NCBI GenBank assembly: GCA_003971905.1
Contig: RSEE01000129.1
Span: forward strand, 100,556-164,555
DNA length: 64,000 nucleotides
Reading direction: 5' to 3'
From: Moniliella sp. 'wahieum'
Lineage: Eukaryota; Basidiomycota; Moniliellomycetes; Moniliellales; Moniliellaceae
In this document: piece by piece, positions 1-9,659 of the stretch
How the letters are laid out: the number at the start of each line of letters is the position of its first letter
Numbering within the stretch: position 1 is the stretch's first letter
Notes under the pieces: generated by a model
The model's input: the letters and a program-made list of their open reading frames with translations, nothing else
Databases searched by the model: none
What the model was told of the DNA's origin: nothing
Translations under genes and position numbers: made by a program

Positions 1-1
1 G

Positions 2-2117
2 GTTCACTGTCCCCTGGGTGCGTTGGCCGCAGACCCATCCTTGACGGGCCACCTGACTGCCATCACCGCCGCGCGCGACGGGCACCTTGCCGAGTTGCAG
101 GCCGACCTGCCTAAGATTATGCAAGCCGACGCTGTCTTGGCCCCGGATGTGCGTCGCTTGTCGGAAAAGCCGTCGGGCACCCATATTCTCCTCACGGGCT
201 CGACGGGTACCTGGGAGCGTTTTTGTTGCACGCCCTTGCCGCCCATACTGCTGCCGACGTGAAGATCATCTGCCTCATCCGGTTCCCGTACCCTACCGAG
301 AACTGCACTCCGGCTGGCTTGGCCCGCATCCGAGCCAACCTGAACGACCTGGGTCTGTGGTCGGACGCGTTGCTGGACAAGATTGAAGTGGTGCCGGGCA
401 ACTTGCCTCAGGCCCAATTCGGGCTTTCGGACGAAGCGTTTGTTGCGCTGGCCAAACGGGTGGGCACGGTGGTGCATGCGGCGGCAGCGGTCAACTTGGT
501 GTACCCGTATGCTGCCTTGCGCGCGCCCAACGTGGGTGGTACACGGGAAATTCTGCGTCTGTGCAGTATTGGTGGCGCGGCACTGCACCACATCTCGACC
601 AATGGTGCTCTCACCCTGGGCCAGTGGAGCGAAACCTCCCACTTGACCCTGGAGCAAGCGCTGGCCATTCCGGATGGGTATGGGCAGAGCAAATGGGTAG
701 CGGAACAGTTGGTTCGGCAAGCGCAAGCGCGTGGCTTGCCCGCCTACATTTACCGTCCAGGGACCTTGTCGGGCAGTTGCGACACGGGGGCCAGCAACCC
801 GTACGATATGCTGGATGCTGTGCTGGTGGAAGCATTGAGGATGGGCGTTGCGCCCACCTTGCCCGACTGGCGGATCGAATTGACCCCGGTCAACTATGTA
901 GCTGAGGCAGTTGCGACACTAGCCACGACCGAGGTGAGCGAGCGCTTGCCCGTCTACCATCTCGCCAACCCGGCACCTCCCTTCCGACGAATGTTTACTA
1001 CGCTCGCGCACTTGGGCTACCCTACCACCCGCCTCGCCTTTGACGACTGGCGTACCGCCTGGTTCGCCACCTTGCCTCCGCCCGAAGAAGGCGATCCTAA
1101 TCACCAAGTGCCTTTCCCAGCCTCGATCTTGCGCAGCGGCTTCCCTTCGCCCGAAGCGTTGGCCCACCAACCCATCTTGCACGACGAAGCAACGCAGCGG
1201 GTCCTGGTACCGTTGCTAGGACCTCGGCCTGCGCTGGATGCCGCGCTGTGGCGGACGTATGCGCGTCACTTTTATGCGCGGGGCTGGTTGCCACATGGTC
1301 CGGCGCCGCTCAGTGAGGCAGAAGCGCGCCTGGCAGCCCAAGCGGCTGCGAAGAGCGCTCGTGCTCGCCGTGGTCGGTTGGCGGGCAAGGTCGCTGTGAT
1401 TACCGGTGCTTCGTCAGGGATTGGCGCGGCGGTGGCAGAGGCCTTGGTGGCGGAAGGCGCGCGGGTGTCGTTGGCGGCCCGTCGGGCCGCCACGCTCAGT
1501 GCGTTGAAGCAAGAGTTGCAAACGCGCCATGCGGGCGCAGAGGTGCACGTTGTCCCGACCGATGTCACGTCGCAAAAGGCGGTGGAGGCGTTGGTGCAGT
1601 CGACGGAGCAGGAGCTTGGGCCGGTGGACATCTTGGTATCGTGTGCGGGCGTGATGTACTTTACCATGATGGCCAATGTGCAGATGGAGCAGTGGGAGCA
1701 AACGGTCGATGTCAACTGCAAGGGGTTACTATCTGTCTGGGAGCCTGTCTACCTGGCATGCTCCAACGTCACCGGGGCCATGTGGTTGCCATCTCGTCCG
1801 ATGCAGGTCGCAAGACGTTTGCCGGTCTCGGCGTCTACTCAGCAAGCAAGTTCTTTGTCGAATCCACACTGCAGGCACTCCGGCTCGAGACGGCCAACTC
1901 GGGATTACGCGTCACCTCCATCCAGCCTGGCAATGTCGCGACCGACTTGCTGGGCATGTCGACGGACCAGCAAGCGCTCGAAGCGTACGGTACGCCCTCG
2001 GGAGCCAAGGTGCTCGATGCGAGCGATGTGGCCCAGGCCATCGTCTATGCCCTGGTCCAGCCCGAACATGTGGCCGTGAATGAGGTGCTGGTCGAGCCGC
2101 GGGAGGAACCGATCTAA
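2..2117 (+). CDS. Thioester reductase plus short-chain dehydrogenase, C-terminal part of a multidomain enzyme
   Basis: Partial at the window edge. Three frame blocks (2 to about 205, about 210 to 1720, about 1725 to 2117) read as one protein of about 700 residues. The first half is a NAD(P)-binding thioester reductase domain: a Rossmann start HILLTGSTG, and a YGQSKW active-site tyrosine/lysine motif near 680. From about 1385 a classical SDR follows, with cofactor motif TGASSGIGA, SCAG, a catalytic serine in VAISSDAG and YSASK near 1840. Thioester reductases normally release a carrier-protein-bound acyl chain as aldehyde or alcohol, so adenylation and carrier domains probably lie upstream outside the window; the fused SDR could further reduce or oxidise the product (inference). 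Both frame breaks are cured by one extra G in a G run (near 206 and 1721). Not LYS2, which lacks the SDR. Confidence 0.8.
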
Positions 2118-2638
2118 GTCGGTCGAGAGGGCGAAGGCCGGGGGGGGACAAGACGCAAGCCGATGGGATGGCGAGCCAGTTCCTTGAATTGTTATTATGT
2201 GCCTATCATATGCTAGTCAACTCAATAGTCCACTTGATTCCCGAGATAGAAACAAGAACAAGCCAATAAAATGACGGGGGGGGGGGGGGAGCGCCTCCTG
2301 TCTAGCCTACTGCCCTGCCACGCAGAGACAAACAGTGGTCGCAAGTCCCCTGAACGAAGCGGAGCGTGGAGCCCCCATCTCCCTGAAATGTGAATCGGAA
2401 AGGGCAATTGCACCGGCAGATCTTCGTCCGGCCGGGCACGGGGCGTGGGACGTCGGGGGGGAAGGGAGCATAGTGGGAAGGAGGAGGAATAGACTGGGTT
2501 CTGCTCGCCGATGAGAGTGGGGGATGGGTGGAGGAGTGTGGGCCACGAAACCTACTGGTTCGCTTCAAGAGCAAGTGGCCGGCGTAGCGTATGGTTTTGG
2601 TACGCACGATACGGCGCCTCAGGCCTCACTGGCTCACC
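2118..2638. other. Intergenic spacer between two converging genes
   Basis: No coding potential seen. Contains a run of about 14 G near 2276-2289, the type of tract where base counts are unreliable. Probably holds the two 3' untranslated regions. Confidence 0.6.
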
Positions 2639-4192
2639 TCAGTAGTCAAACCGGTCCGGGAAGAGCAGCGGGGCAAGCAAGCTCCACGTATACAACCCCA
2701 CACATACCCAAGAACTCACGATCCGCATCCACATCGACGTGCTGGAGCGCCCAATCAAGGCTACGGGGCCTTCCTCGGAATCCGACTCGTCCGCCTCGCT
2801 CAACTTGACCCACCGCCAGTCGGTCAACAGCATGGCCGTGTAGCAAGCGGCCATGGCAAAGACCAAGTGGAAAAAGGCATAGTTGTACCTTGTCCCGTTC
2901 CGCTCATCGTCGCCTTCGTCGCTGTTTCCGTTGGCCATAGCTTCTTCTTCTTCTCTCCGCCTCGGCCTCGTCCAGCGCCGACTGCGGGATCGCACCAGCT
3001 TCCACCGCCGCCTGCAGCGCTTGGATTCGCATCGTCGTCCGTCCAGCCGATGGCGGCTCGGTAATCACCCCCCCACGCGCTTCGGCATCGCTGCTGGCCA
3101 GAGGACCATAGCCCATCGGCGCCGTCGCATACGACGCTACTTCGTACTTGTTGCGTTCGGCGCGTGCCTTGCCGACCAAGGTGTTGGACTGGGTCGCAGC
3201 TCGACTGGTGCTGTACGCAATGGCCAAAAAGGTGAACAAGGCCCCGACCACCGCGGTGGTCGTCTTGACCGATCCACCGCGGCCCGCGTAATCGGGTTGC
3301 ACTTCTCGTCGTCGCGGTTGATCACGGCCGAGGCGGTGAGGTAGGAGCAGTAGGCAGCCACCATGGAGGCTTGGGCCAGGCCCGAGCGCGGGTTGGCCGT
3401 CTGCACAGCAGGCGAAATGGAAAGGAAAGTAAGGGCAAGGATGAGGATGAGGTTGAGGCTGATCAAGCTTTGGTTGAGATGGCACCCTTCCGAAGCAAAG
3501 AACCCATACAGCACCCCCGTCACACTGAGCGCCACCACGTACATGCCCACCGTGCTGCCAATCAGGGTGAACTTCCAAAAGTCCGATTCGGTGCGTTCCC
3601 AGTTATCCAAGCACGTCTCCGACCACGTGTAGACAAAGTCGATCAGCAGAACCAGTCCCACCACGATAAAGCAAGTGGCGAGCAACAAGGCGGGGTAGGT
3701 GCCCCAAACAACGAAAAAGCCATTGGGAACAAAAAACATACCCACCACCAACACGGCCCATAACAGTACCTTGGGACCCCACCAACCATTCTGCAACGCA
3801 GCACGACGCGACCGGGTATCCTTGACCCCAATCAACGCCGCGCCCAGCACAAGGTGCAGCAGCACCAACGCAAACGTGATGCGGTGCACGGCCAACAGGC
3901 CATAGCACCGGTCCCGGTCCGCATGGCAGTCCATCCGGATCCAACTGTAGGACCACTGCTCTAGTTTGCGCACTGCGAGGGGCGTGCGGCTCACCCAGGC
4001 CAGCAGTGCATCGAGACAGAAGAGCAGCGCATAACCCACGCGGGTCGCAATGCTGCTCTGGCAGTTGCACGACTTGAACAGCGCCGAGGCGGCAGTGGAT
4101 GTGCAGAAGCACGCGGCTGCGCTTAGACACGACGTGCCCAGCCCAGCCAGCGCGCCTCCGCCCAGCAACGGAAGCGATAACAGCGCGCCCAT
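2639..4192 (-). CDS. TMS1: SERINC/TMS1 family multi-pass membrane protein
   Basis: Reads as a full-length SERINC protein (about 490 residues). The N-terminus MGALLSLPLLGGG with the Cys-rich stretch CNCQSS and then YSWIRMDC is family-typical; about ten hydrophobic segments follow, with WWGPKVLLW, FVPNGFF, CNPITRA and the C-terminal membrane-plus-tail block ending LLAPLLFPDRFDY. Family members sit in plasma membrane or endosomal/vacuolar membranes; proposed roles are serine incorporation into lipids and lipid scrambling. Start chosen at the ATG at 4192, where homology begins. Two frame breaks: near 3275, where one more G in GCGGTGG restores the frame, and near 2950 in a GAA/AGA repeat that encodes a variable acidic loop. 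No intron was seen. A TTAGGGTTGC element lies 72 bases upstream. Identity is secure; exact loop sequence is not. Confidence 0.88.
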
Positions 4193-4263
4193 TGCCCTGG
4201 ACGCAGATGGAGACGGTGGCGGCGCTCGTCCGAGGCGGTGGCGGCGGCGGCAGCAACGAGGCG

Positions 4264-4273
4264 GCAACCCTAA
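4264..4273 (-). promoter_or_regulatory. TTAGGGTTGC promoter-type element upstream of SERINC gene
   Basis: One of eight copies of TAGGGTTGC counted by eye in this window; it lies 72 bases upstream of the start at 4192 and reads in the gene's sense. It resembles the Tbf1/telobox core AACCCTAA known from fungal and plant promoters. Function inferred. Confidence 0.45.
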
Positions 4274-4644
4274 CGAGAGGCAGCGGGAGGGTTGTGAAAT
4301 GTTCACGCTCCTGCGCCCGCACGTGAGCTATGACGACATGGCCGTCAAACAGCAACGTTTAACCGACTGTGATATTGCTAAAGTGCAGTCCGAATGGTCA
4401 TGGACTGCTCGGCATGGCCTAGCGCCAGAGTTAGGCGCTAAAAGCGATGACCACTCCAACCCAGGGTCAGCAGCGCACAGGGCAGACCAAGAAGAATAGA
4501 GTCAAATGCGGTCCCTAACAAGGAGCGGGGAGGGATGCGCGCAACCAAGGAAGGAGAGGAGAGAGGAGAGGAGGTAGCCAGCGATACCTGCAGGCTTGCG
4601 ATGAGAGGCTCAACATGAACCACAATCCCAAAGCAAAGGTGGAG

Positions 4645-5816
4645 CTAGAGGGCAAGGCCCAGTTGGTGAACGAAGTAGGTGCATAGGTGGTAGGATGCAC
4701 TGGCATTAGTAGTTCGCGTGGTAAGGCGCGCTAACTGCAGAGGGGTAGAGAAGCGTCAGTACGAGTAGCCAGGGAGGTGGGCGAGAGCAGGAGGAGGAAA
4801 AAGAAAAGGAATGCCATATGGGGGCGGAGGAGGAGAGAGAAACCAAGTAAGGAGCAATACGTACTCCCGATTGCCGATTGAGTTCCAGACGCAACAGGCA
4901 CCCCACATTGCCCAGGCGAGAAGTATGCAGGACCCCAGCCCCGACCAAGTTGGCTGGGTTCTTGTCGATCCCTGGCAGTTGGGCAAAGCCAGCACGGGAG
5001 AGGATCTGACGCGCACGCAACAGGGCGTTCCCGACCGCTTGGTCATGCTCCCGTGCTGCTGCAGGGTCCATGACCGCAGGTGGTAGGTCAGAAGACGGAG
5101 GGTTGGCATGGGCCAACGAAGGGTGGGAAGGCGGGGCAAGGGGGAAGATGCGCTGGGCTTCGCATGGGTTGGCCGAACCAATCTGGTGCCAGCGAGCGAA
5201 AAAGTCTGAAGCACCCAACGGACCCGCCACGGGCTCTAGGAAGCGCGAAAGCGGTAGCGGGAGGGGGAGCAAGAGGTGTACGCGCTTCCCGCCCGCGACG
5301 GAGGCAGGGGAAGGTTGTATGGTGGGGTGAACAAAACGAACTTCCAGCACCAAGGGAGATTGTCCCATTTGCCCACTTGCATAAGGCATCGCGCACTCTA
5401 CGCGCACTACGTGGCCCAGTTGCGTTTCGGGAGCCAAGGCCAAGGGCATATCATCAAGGGCGGGTAGGCTAGAGCGGATCGAGAGCGGCGCGGAGCTGGA
5501 GTGGCTGTGGGAGAAGGGGAGGTGTCAGGCACGGAGCGAGCGCGTACGTTAACCGAAAATTCCTCTCAACACGCCGAGGGGAGCTTGTTGCCATAGAAGA
5601 TGGCCACGTCCCCTGGCCCCGATCGATATTGCGAAAGGCGGTTTTGAGCCCGATTTGGATGGTCTCAGACTCGTACAACACCGCCTCGCCTCGGTCGAGC
5701 AATGCGGAGTACCGTGCGGGGGATATGGCTGGCGTCAATGGTCCGGTGGGCGTGGCGATTGAAGGTGGTGCCAGCGCCTGAGGCGCCGCGGGCGGCATGA
5801 CATGGACAGCTGCCAT
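4645..5816 (-). CDS. Stand-alone AP-2 alpha-adaptin appendage (ear) domain
   Basis: Matches only the C-terminal ear of AP-2 alpha, the clathrin adaptor part that recruits endocytic accessory proteins. The sandwich subdomain is seen as ESETIQIGLKTAFR and IFYGNK, the platform as FFARWHQIGS, NPANLVGAG and NVGCLLRLE, ending in a helix-like LTTRTTNASASYHLC. Two introns are inferred: 5505-5547 (43 bases, GTACGC...CAG) and 4735-4864 (130 bases, GTACGT...CAG); both preserve homology. Two frame breaks (near 5607 in a G run and near 5570) largely compensate each other. The 600-residue trunk of alpha-adaptin is absent: upstream comes a Pro/Ala-rich hinge-like segment, then 230 bases and a tRNA. Start at ATG 5816 is the first Met in the hinge frame. 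It may be a real ear-only gene, a gene fragment or a misassembly. Confidence 0.75.
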
Positions 5817-6045
5817 GGGTGGAAGCACATGGAAAAAGAGGGAGGGAGCGGGGCGATTTCGCCTTGAATGCGACTGGCTAGTCGGAAGTCGCGAGAAAAC
5901 GAGAAGAGGGACAGATAGGTCAAATCCAGATGATAGGCAAGCCGGGGGACGGGGGAGTGGATGATGGGAACTGGCTCATTGGGGGCGTGGCGGGGCCCAT
6001 CATAGCAAATTGTTAGACTGTGATCCTGATGCAGCTGCTTATCCC

Positions 6046-6117
6046 GGCTCGATAGCGTAGTGGTAACGCATCCCTGGCCAATAGGCGATGACATGGGTTC
6101 GAATCCCATTCGAGTCT
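6046..6117 (+). tRNA. tRNA-like gene with unusual anticodon arm
   Basis: A 72-base cloverleaf can be drawn: 7-bp acceptor stem (GGCTCGA with TCGAGTC), D stem GCGT/ACGC with loop AGTGGTA, T stem ATGGG/CCCAT with loop TTCGAAT. The anticodon stem TCCCT/AGGCG carries a C-C mismatch and the loop GGCCAAT has G instead of the universal T at position 33. Strict numbering gives anticodon CCA (Trp); a shift by one gives GCC (Gly), which fits the Gly-like D arm better. Either a sequence error, or a pseudo-tRNA. The isotype is left open. Confidence 0.6.
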
Positions 6118-6673
6118 CTTCTTTTCCTCACTTTCCCCCGGGCTGTGCCCTCTCACACAAATGCTCTGGCTGAGGCCGAGGTGTGCTGAAGCTGAGGCAG
6201 GCTGAAGTAGGCTCAAGCTGAGGGTAAGGCGCGCTGAGGCAGGTGCAAGAATATGCAACACACAATTGATAAGATTGTATGTGACTCGGGTCGCCCTATC
6301 TTGCCAAATATTGCTGTTCAAGGTTCAAGAGGAACGTCGCATCCGCCGAGCCGGTCGCCACGTTGCTCCACTGCCCCCCCGCCGGGCCTGGCGCGGTGCT
6401 GCTGACACTGCCGCCATGCCCAGCGGATGGAGCTAGGGTTGCACCCTTCGGCTGCATTCGAGACGCGGCCAGGCGTCGATTTGATTCGCACTTCCGCCCC
6501 TGTCGTTCCGCCATGCGGCTTCTTCCCCGCCGCGGCGGGCGGCCACGAGGAAGCTCGGCTTAGCTCAGCCGGGCCTGGGCGCTGTGGGCGGCTCGGGCTC
6601 AGCCCATCTGGTGAGGTGGGCGTGTCGAGCGACATCTTCCTCGTGCCCACCAACCACCTTCCCCTTGTCCATC
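6118..6673. other. Intergenic spacer with putative promoter of the zinc-knuckle gene
   Basis: No coding potential seen. Contains GGCTGAAGT/GAGGC-type low-complexity sequence at about 6170-6240 and a CTAGGGTTGC element at 6433-6442. Confidence 0.5.
6433..6442 (+). promoter_or_regulatory. CTAGGGTTGC element upstream of the zinc-knuckle gene
   Basis: Second copy of the recurrent TAGGGTTGC element, 232 bases upstream of the ATG at 6674 and in the same orientation as the gene. Function inferred from recurrence only. Confidence 0.4.
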
Positions 6674-7263
6674 ATGGCCCGTCGTGCGCGCAGCTGCTTT
6701 GTGTGTGGAAAGCTCGGCCACCTCGCCTCGGAGTGCACCAGCCCCGAGCGGGTGTGCTTCAACTGTGGCAACCTGGGCCACGAGAGCAACGCTTGCCCCG
6801 AGCCCCACTCGGCCACCCAGCGCCAGTGCTACCGCTGTGGCCAGTCGGGCCACATCAAGGCCGACTGCCCCAACGAGCCCGTCCAAATTGAGCAGACCCC
6901 CGCCGCTGCCGGCAAGGCCTCCACCAACACCGAGACGCCTGCCCCCCGCCCGGCCAAGACCAAGGCATGCTACAACTGTGGCTCCCACGACCACTTGGCC
7001 CGCGACTGCCCTGAGCCGGCGTCAGGCGAGCCCGTGCCCGCGCCCAACACCTCGCGCGTGCGCTGCCGTAACTGCTCGGAGCGCGGCCACTTTGCCCGTG
7101 ACTGCCCCAACGACAAGAAGTGCTACCGCTGCCAGGGCACTGGTCACGTATGTTGACTTGTTTCTCGTCTTGTGTGCTTTTTTGGGTCTTGCTAACGTGT
7201 TATCCTTGTCTTTCACCTCCTCCCCAGATCGCGCGTGACTGCCCCAACGAGAAGGCGGAGTAA
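6674..7263 (+). CDS. GIS2: CCHC zinc-knuckle nucleic-acid-binding protein, CNBP/Gis2/Byr3 type
   Basis: A protein of about 169 residues built of six CX2CX4HX4C zinc knuckles, the first starting CFVCGKLGH, the last CYRCQGTGH completed by the second exon as IARDC. A Pro/Ala/Thr linker separates knuckle 3 from 4. Members of this family bind single-stranded nucleic acid and act in translation and stress granules. One intron at 7148-7227 (80 bases, GTATGT...CCCAG) splits the last knuckle in phase 0 between H and I; the frame on both sides is open and needs no correction, making this one of the few undamaged genes here. The second exon encodes only 11 residues. Yeast Gis2 and human CNBP have seven knuckles, so this copy is slightly short. 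Confidence 0.88.
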
Positions 7264-8704
7264 ATGCCAGCGCATGCGTCTTTGCCTCCTGTTGGACAAG
7301 GCCTTTGATGTCTGTTGGCCTATGCTCGTTGTTGTTGCTTGGTTCGGTGTGGACTTGATATCCTATCACCTTCCCTCGCCCCCCACCCCCCCCCCCCCCC
7401 CTCCCATCCTCTCTGTTCGTTTTGTCTCACTATAGACCAGACGTTCCTTCTGCAAACTGCAGATCTCCATGTTCTAGCGGTCTGCCTCAAGACTGGACGG
7501 AAAGGCAGAGTGCATCCATAGGGAACACCATGGCCCAGTCATGATACGGGAACTTCGCCGGTTAGTTACGGGCGCTCCGGTTAGCTCCGCACGCTGAGCC
7601 CCGCATGTCGTGGGCATCTTATCCAAACATGCGTCAGTCCCGTTAGACTAGCGAGAGAGCCAGAAGGAACACTATCCATGCCGCGGATCCTTTTCGCGGA
7701 GAGCCACGGGCGAACCGGACTTATAGTACGAAGTTTCGTATCTGCGGCGTCCGGTCTTGGAAGAACAGGCCGCGCTTGCCCCTTACTACTACTGTAGATT
7801 CCCCTTCTTCTGTTTATACCTGTCATAAGGCACTTGAGGCCAGGTTCCTCCTGTATATAAGCAGCCATGTCTATGGCTTTTTGCTAGCTGTGGTTCTTGT
7901 CGACCTGTCCCTGTCCCTGGTCTACCCCGACTTTCCATTCCTCTCTCGCCCTTCCACCGACTAGTACTACCCTTGCAAATTTACGATTCACGTCGATTAC
8001 ACTGCAAGCCGCGGTTACTCTCAGTAGAGCTTGCTTTCTTTGGGACTCCGTCTGATTTCGCCTACTACAGCGCGTCGAGTTTGGTGACGCTGCGGGGAAC
8101 AGCATTACCGCCGGTTACCCCGGAGCTCCTGGACCCCTTCGACTGCTCTGACGACCTACGTGCGCGGGTCCTACCCTAAGGGTCTGAGCTGTAGCCTTTG
8201 GACGCAGGCAGTCACCCAAACTAGAGGGTCTCTCCTTCGCCTCCACACCCCGCTCGGTTCAACCAGGATTTGAAGCAGGACCTAACGTGCGTGCCTCCGA
8301 TTGGCCGTCCAAGGGTTTGAACGGGCATCGTCTAGAACGAGGTGGCGGATGGTGAGAGAGGGAGAGCCAGGGCACGACGCTCTGGGGAGAACAGGGGAAC
8401 ACAGCTGTGGCGGGAGCCTAATGTAATGGCGTTGTCCTTCTCCGCCCACCTACGTCCTGCTGCTGCTCTAGCACTCGTGCTTCACCCACCGCACCCCTCA
8501 CCCAGAGTCAGCAGCAATCGACAGCACTGGGTGTCTGCCGATTCTTATATTCCCTCTATCTCGTGCATCGTGACCACGGTGGCCACATAAAGGGTCAGCA
8601 GGTCCCATCAGGCCCATCAAGCCTGTGTGCAATGTTCATTTGGACACGCCACGTGCTACATCCATCCCATCCAGGGCCTTGCTCCGCCCCCGCCGCCCCG
8701 CAAA
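7264..8704. other. Intergenic spacer, 1.4 kb
   Basis: No convincing gene. Holds a run of about 17 C near 7388-7405 and a TATATAAG sequence near 7854, which has no supportable reading frame downstream. A solo LTR was considered but no terminal repeat or target duplication was identified. Confidence 0.45.
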
Positions 8705-9659
8705 TCAGCGCCGCTTCTTGGTCCCAGTTGCCTTCTTGACCGCGGTCGCGTGAGCCTTGCCCTGGTTCCGGCCATCCTCAATCGCCTCCTTGAACAAGGA
8801 CCCAATGTCACCCGACTGCATCGCGGCCATCTTCGCGTTCATAGAGGCCTGCTGCTGCCAGCTCCTTGAGCGACTCGGGGTCCAAATTGGCCTGTGAGGG
8901 ATAACAGACAAGCACCGAAAAATAAGTATCAGTCAGTCACTCAGTCGCATTCTCAGCCACCCAGGGCCACAGCGGGACTAAATCGACGTACCACCAGCTT
9001 GGGCATAAGGAAGACCATTGCACCACCAAAGATGGCGATCAGGACCATGGGCGACTTGAGCATGCCCATCAGGTCAAACGCTTGCGGTTCGGTAAAGAAC
9101 TCGAGCTTGGCACTGGGCTGGAGTGTGAAGGGCACAGGCAACGGTGCCTGGCTCAGGGCACCTTCAATGCCGCCCGGGATGTTGGGGGTGAGTCGGATCT
9201 TGACCAGTTGGCTGGAAGCGGCGCCGTGCGCGCGCGGCAGCGGCAGCGGCGGCAGCAGCAGCGGGAGACTTGGGGTCCGCAGTGGGGTCGACAGCAGGCA
9301 CAGGCGCCTCGGTGGGGGCAGGGTTGACGTCGACACGGTAGGTGTTGAAGGCGTGCCAGCGGGACTGAAGGGAGAGAAGGTACGTGCCTGGCGCCACGTC
9401 GGGGAAGATGAACTTGCCATCTTGACGAATGAGGGTGTTGTAGTGGGAAGGCAGGGCAGCGAGCTCGACGGGGGTCATGGTTGAGGCAGGCGCATTGGCG
9501 CTGGGTTTGCGAACGAGGTGGACCTGCGTCGTTGCCGAGCAACGCAAGGTCTTGCAGGTGGGCACCCACTTGAACTTGCCCGCTGACAGCAACGGGCGAT
9601 GCAGAAGCAAGAGCAGTGCACGCGCTCAGCAACACAGCCAAGGCAGAGAGGAGACGCAT
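8705..9659 (-). CDS. EMC7: ER membrane protein complex subunit 7
   Basis: EMC7 is a lumenal beta-sandwich plus one membrane helix of the ER membrane complex, which inserts membrane proteins. The start at 9659 gives a signal peptide (MRLLSALAVLLSACTALA). The beta-sandwich follows: TQVHLVRKPSAN, then IRQDGKFIFPDVAPGTYLLS and a conserved RVDVN. The membrane part FDLMGMLKSPMVLIAIFGG is followed by MPKLV. One intron at 8892-8991 (100 bases, GTACGT...CACAG) precedes the short tail exon ANLDPESLKEL ending in a basic KKRR. Frame breaks occur near 9520, in an Ala-coding GCN repeat near 9240, and in a CAG repeat near 8855. About 260 residues in total, close to the family length. Downstream neighbour on the same strand is absent, so it is probably transcribed alone. 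Confidence 0.85.

Noticed and set aside
4-726. 240-residue open frame on the minus strand
   Set aside because: It is antisense to the thioester reductase domain; its translation is Gln/Arg-rich without motifs.
5817-6660. Search for the missing AP-2 alpha trunk upstream of the ear
   Set aside because: None of the minus-strand frames resembles the solenoid trunk; a tRNA on the other strand interrupts the interval.
7851-8180. Solo LTR with TATATAAG
   Set aside because: No inverted TG...CA ends or flanking target duplication could be identified.
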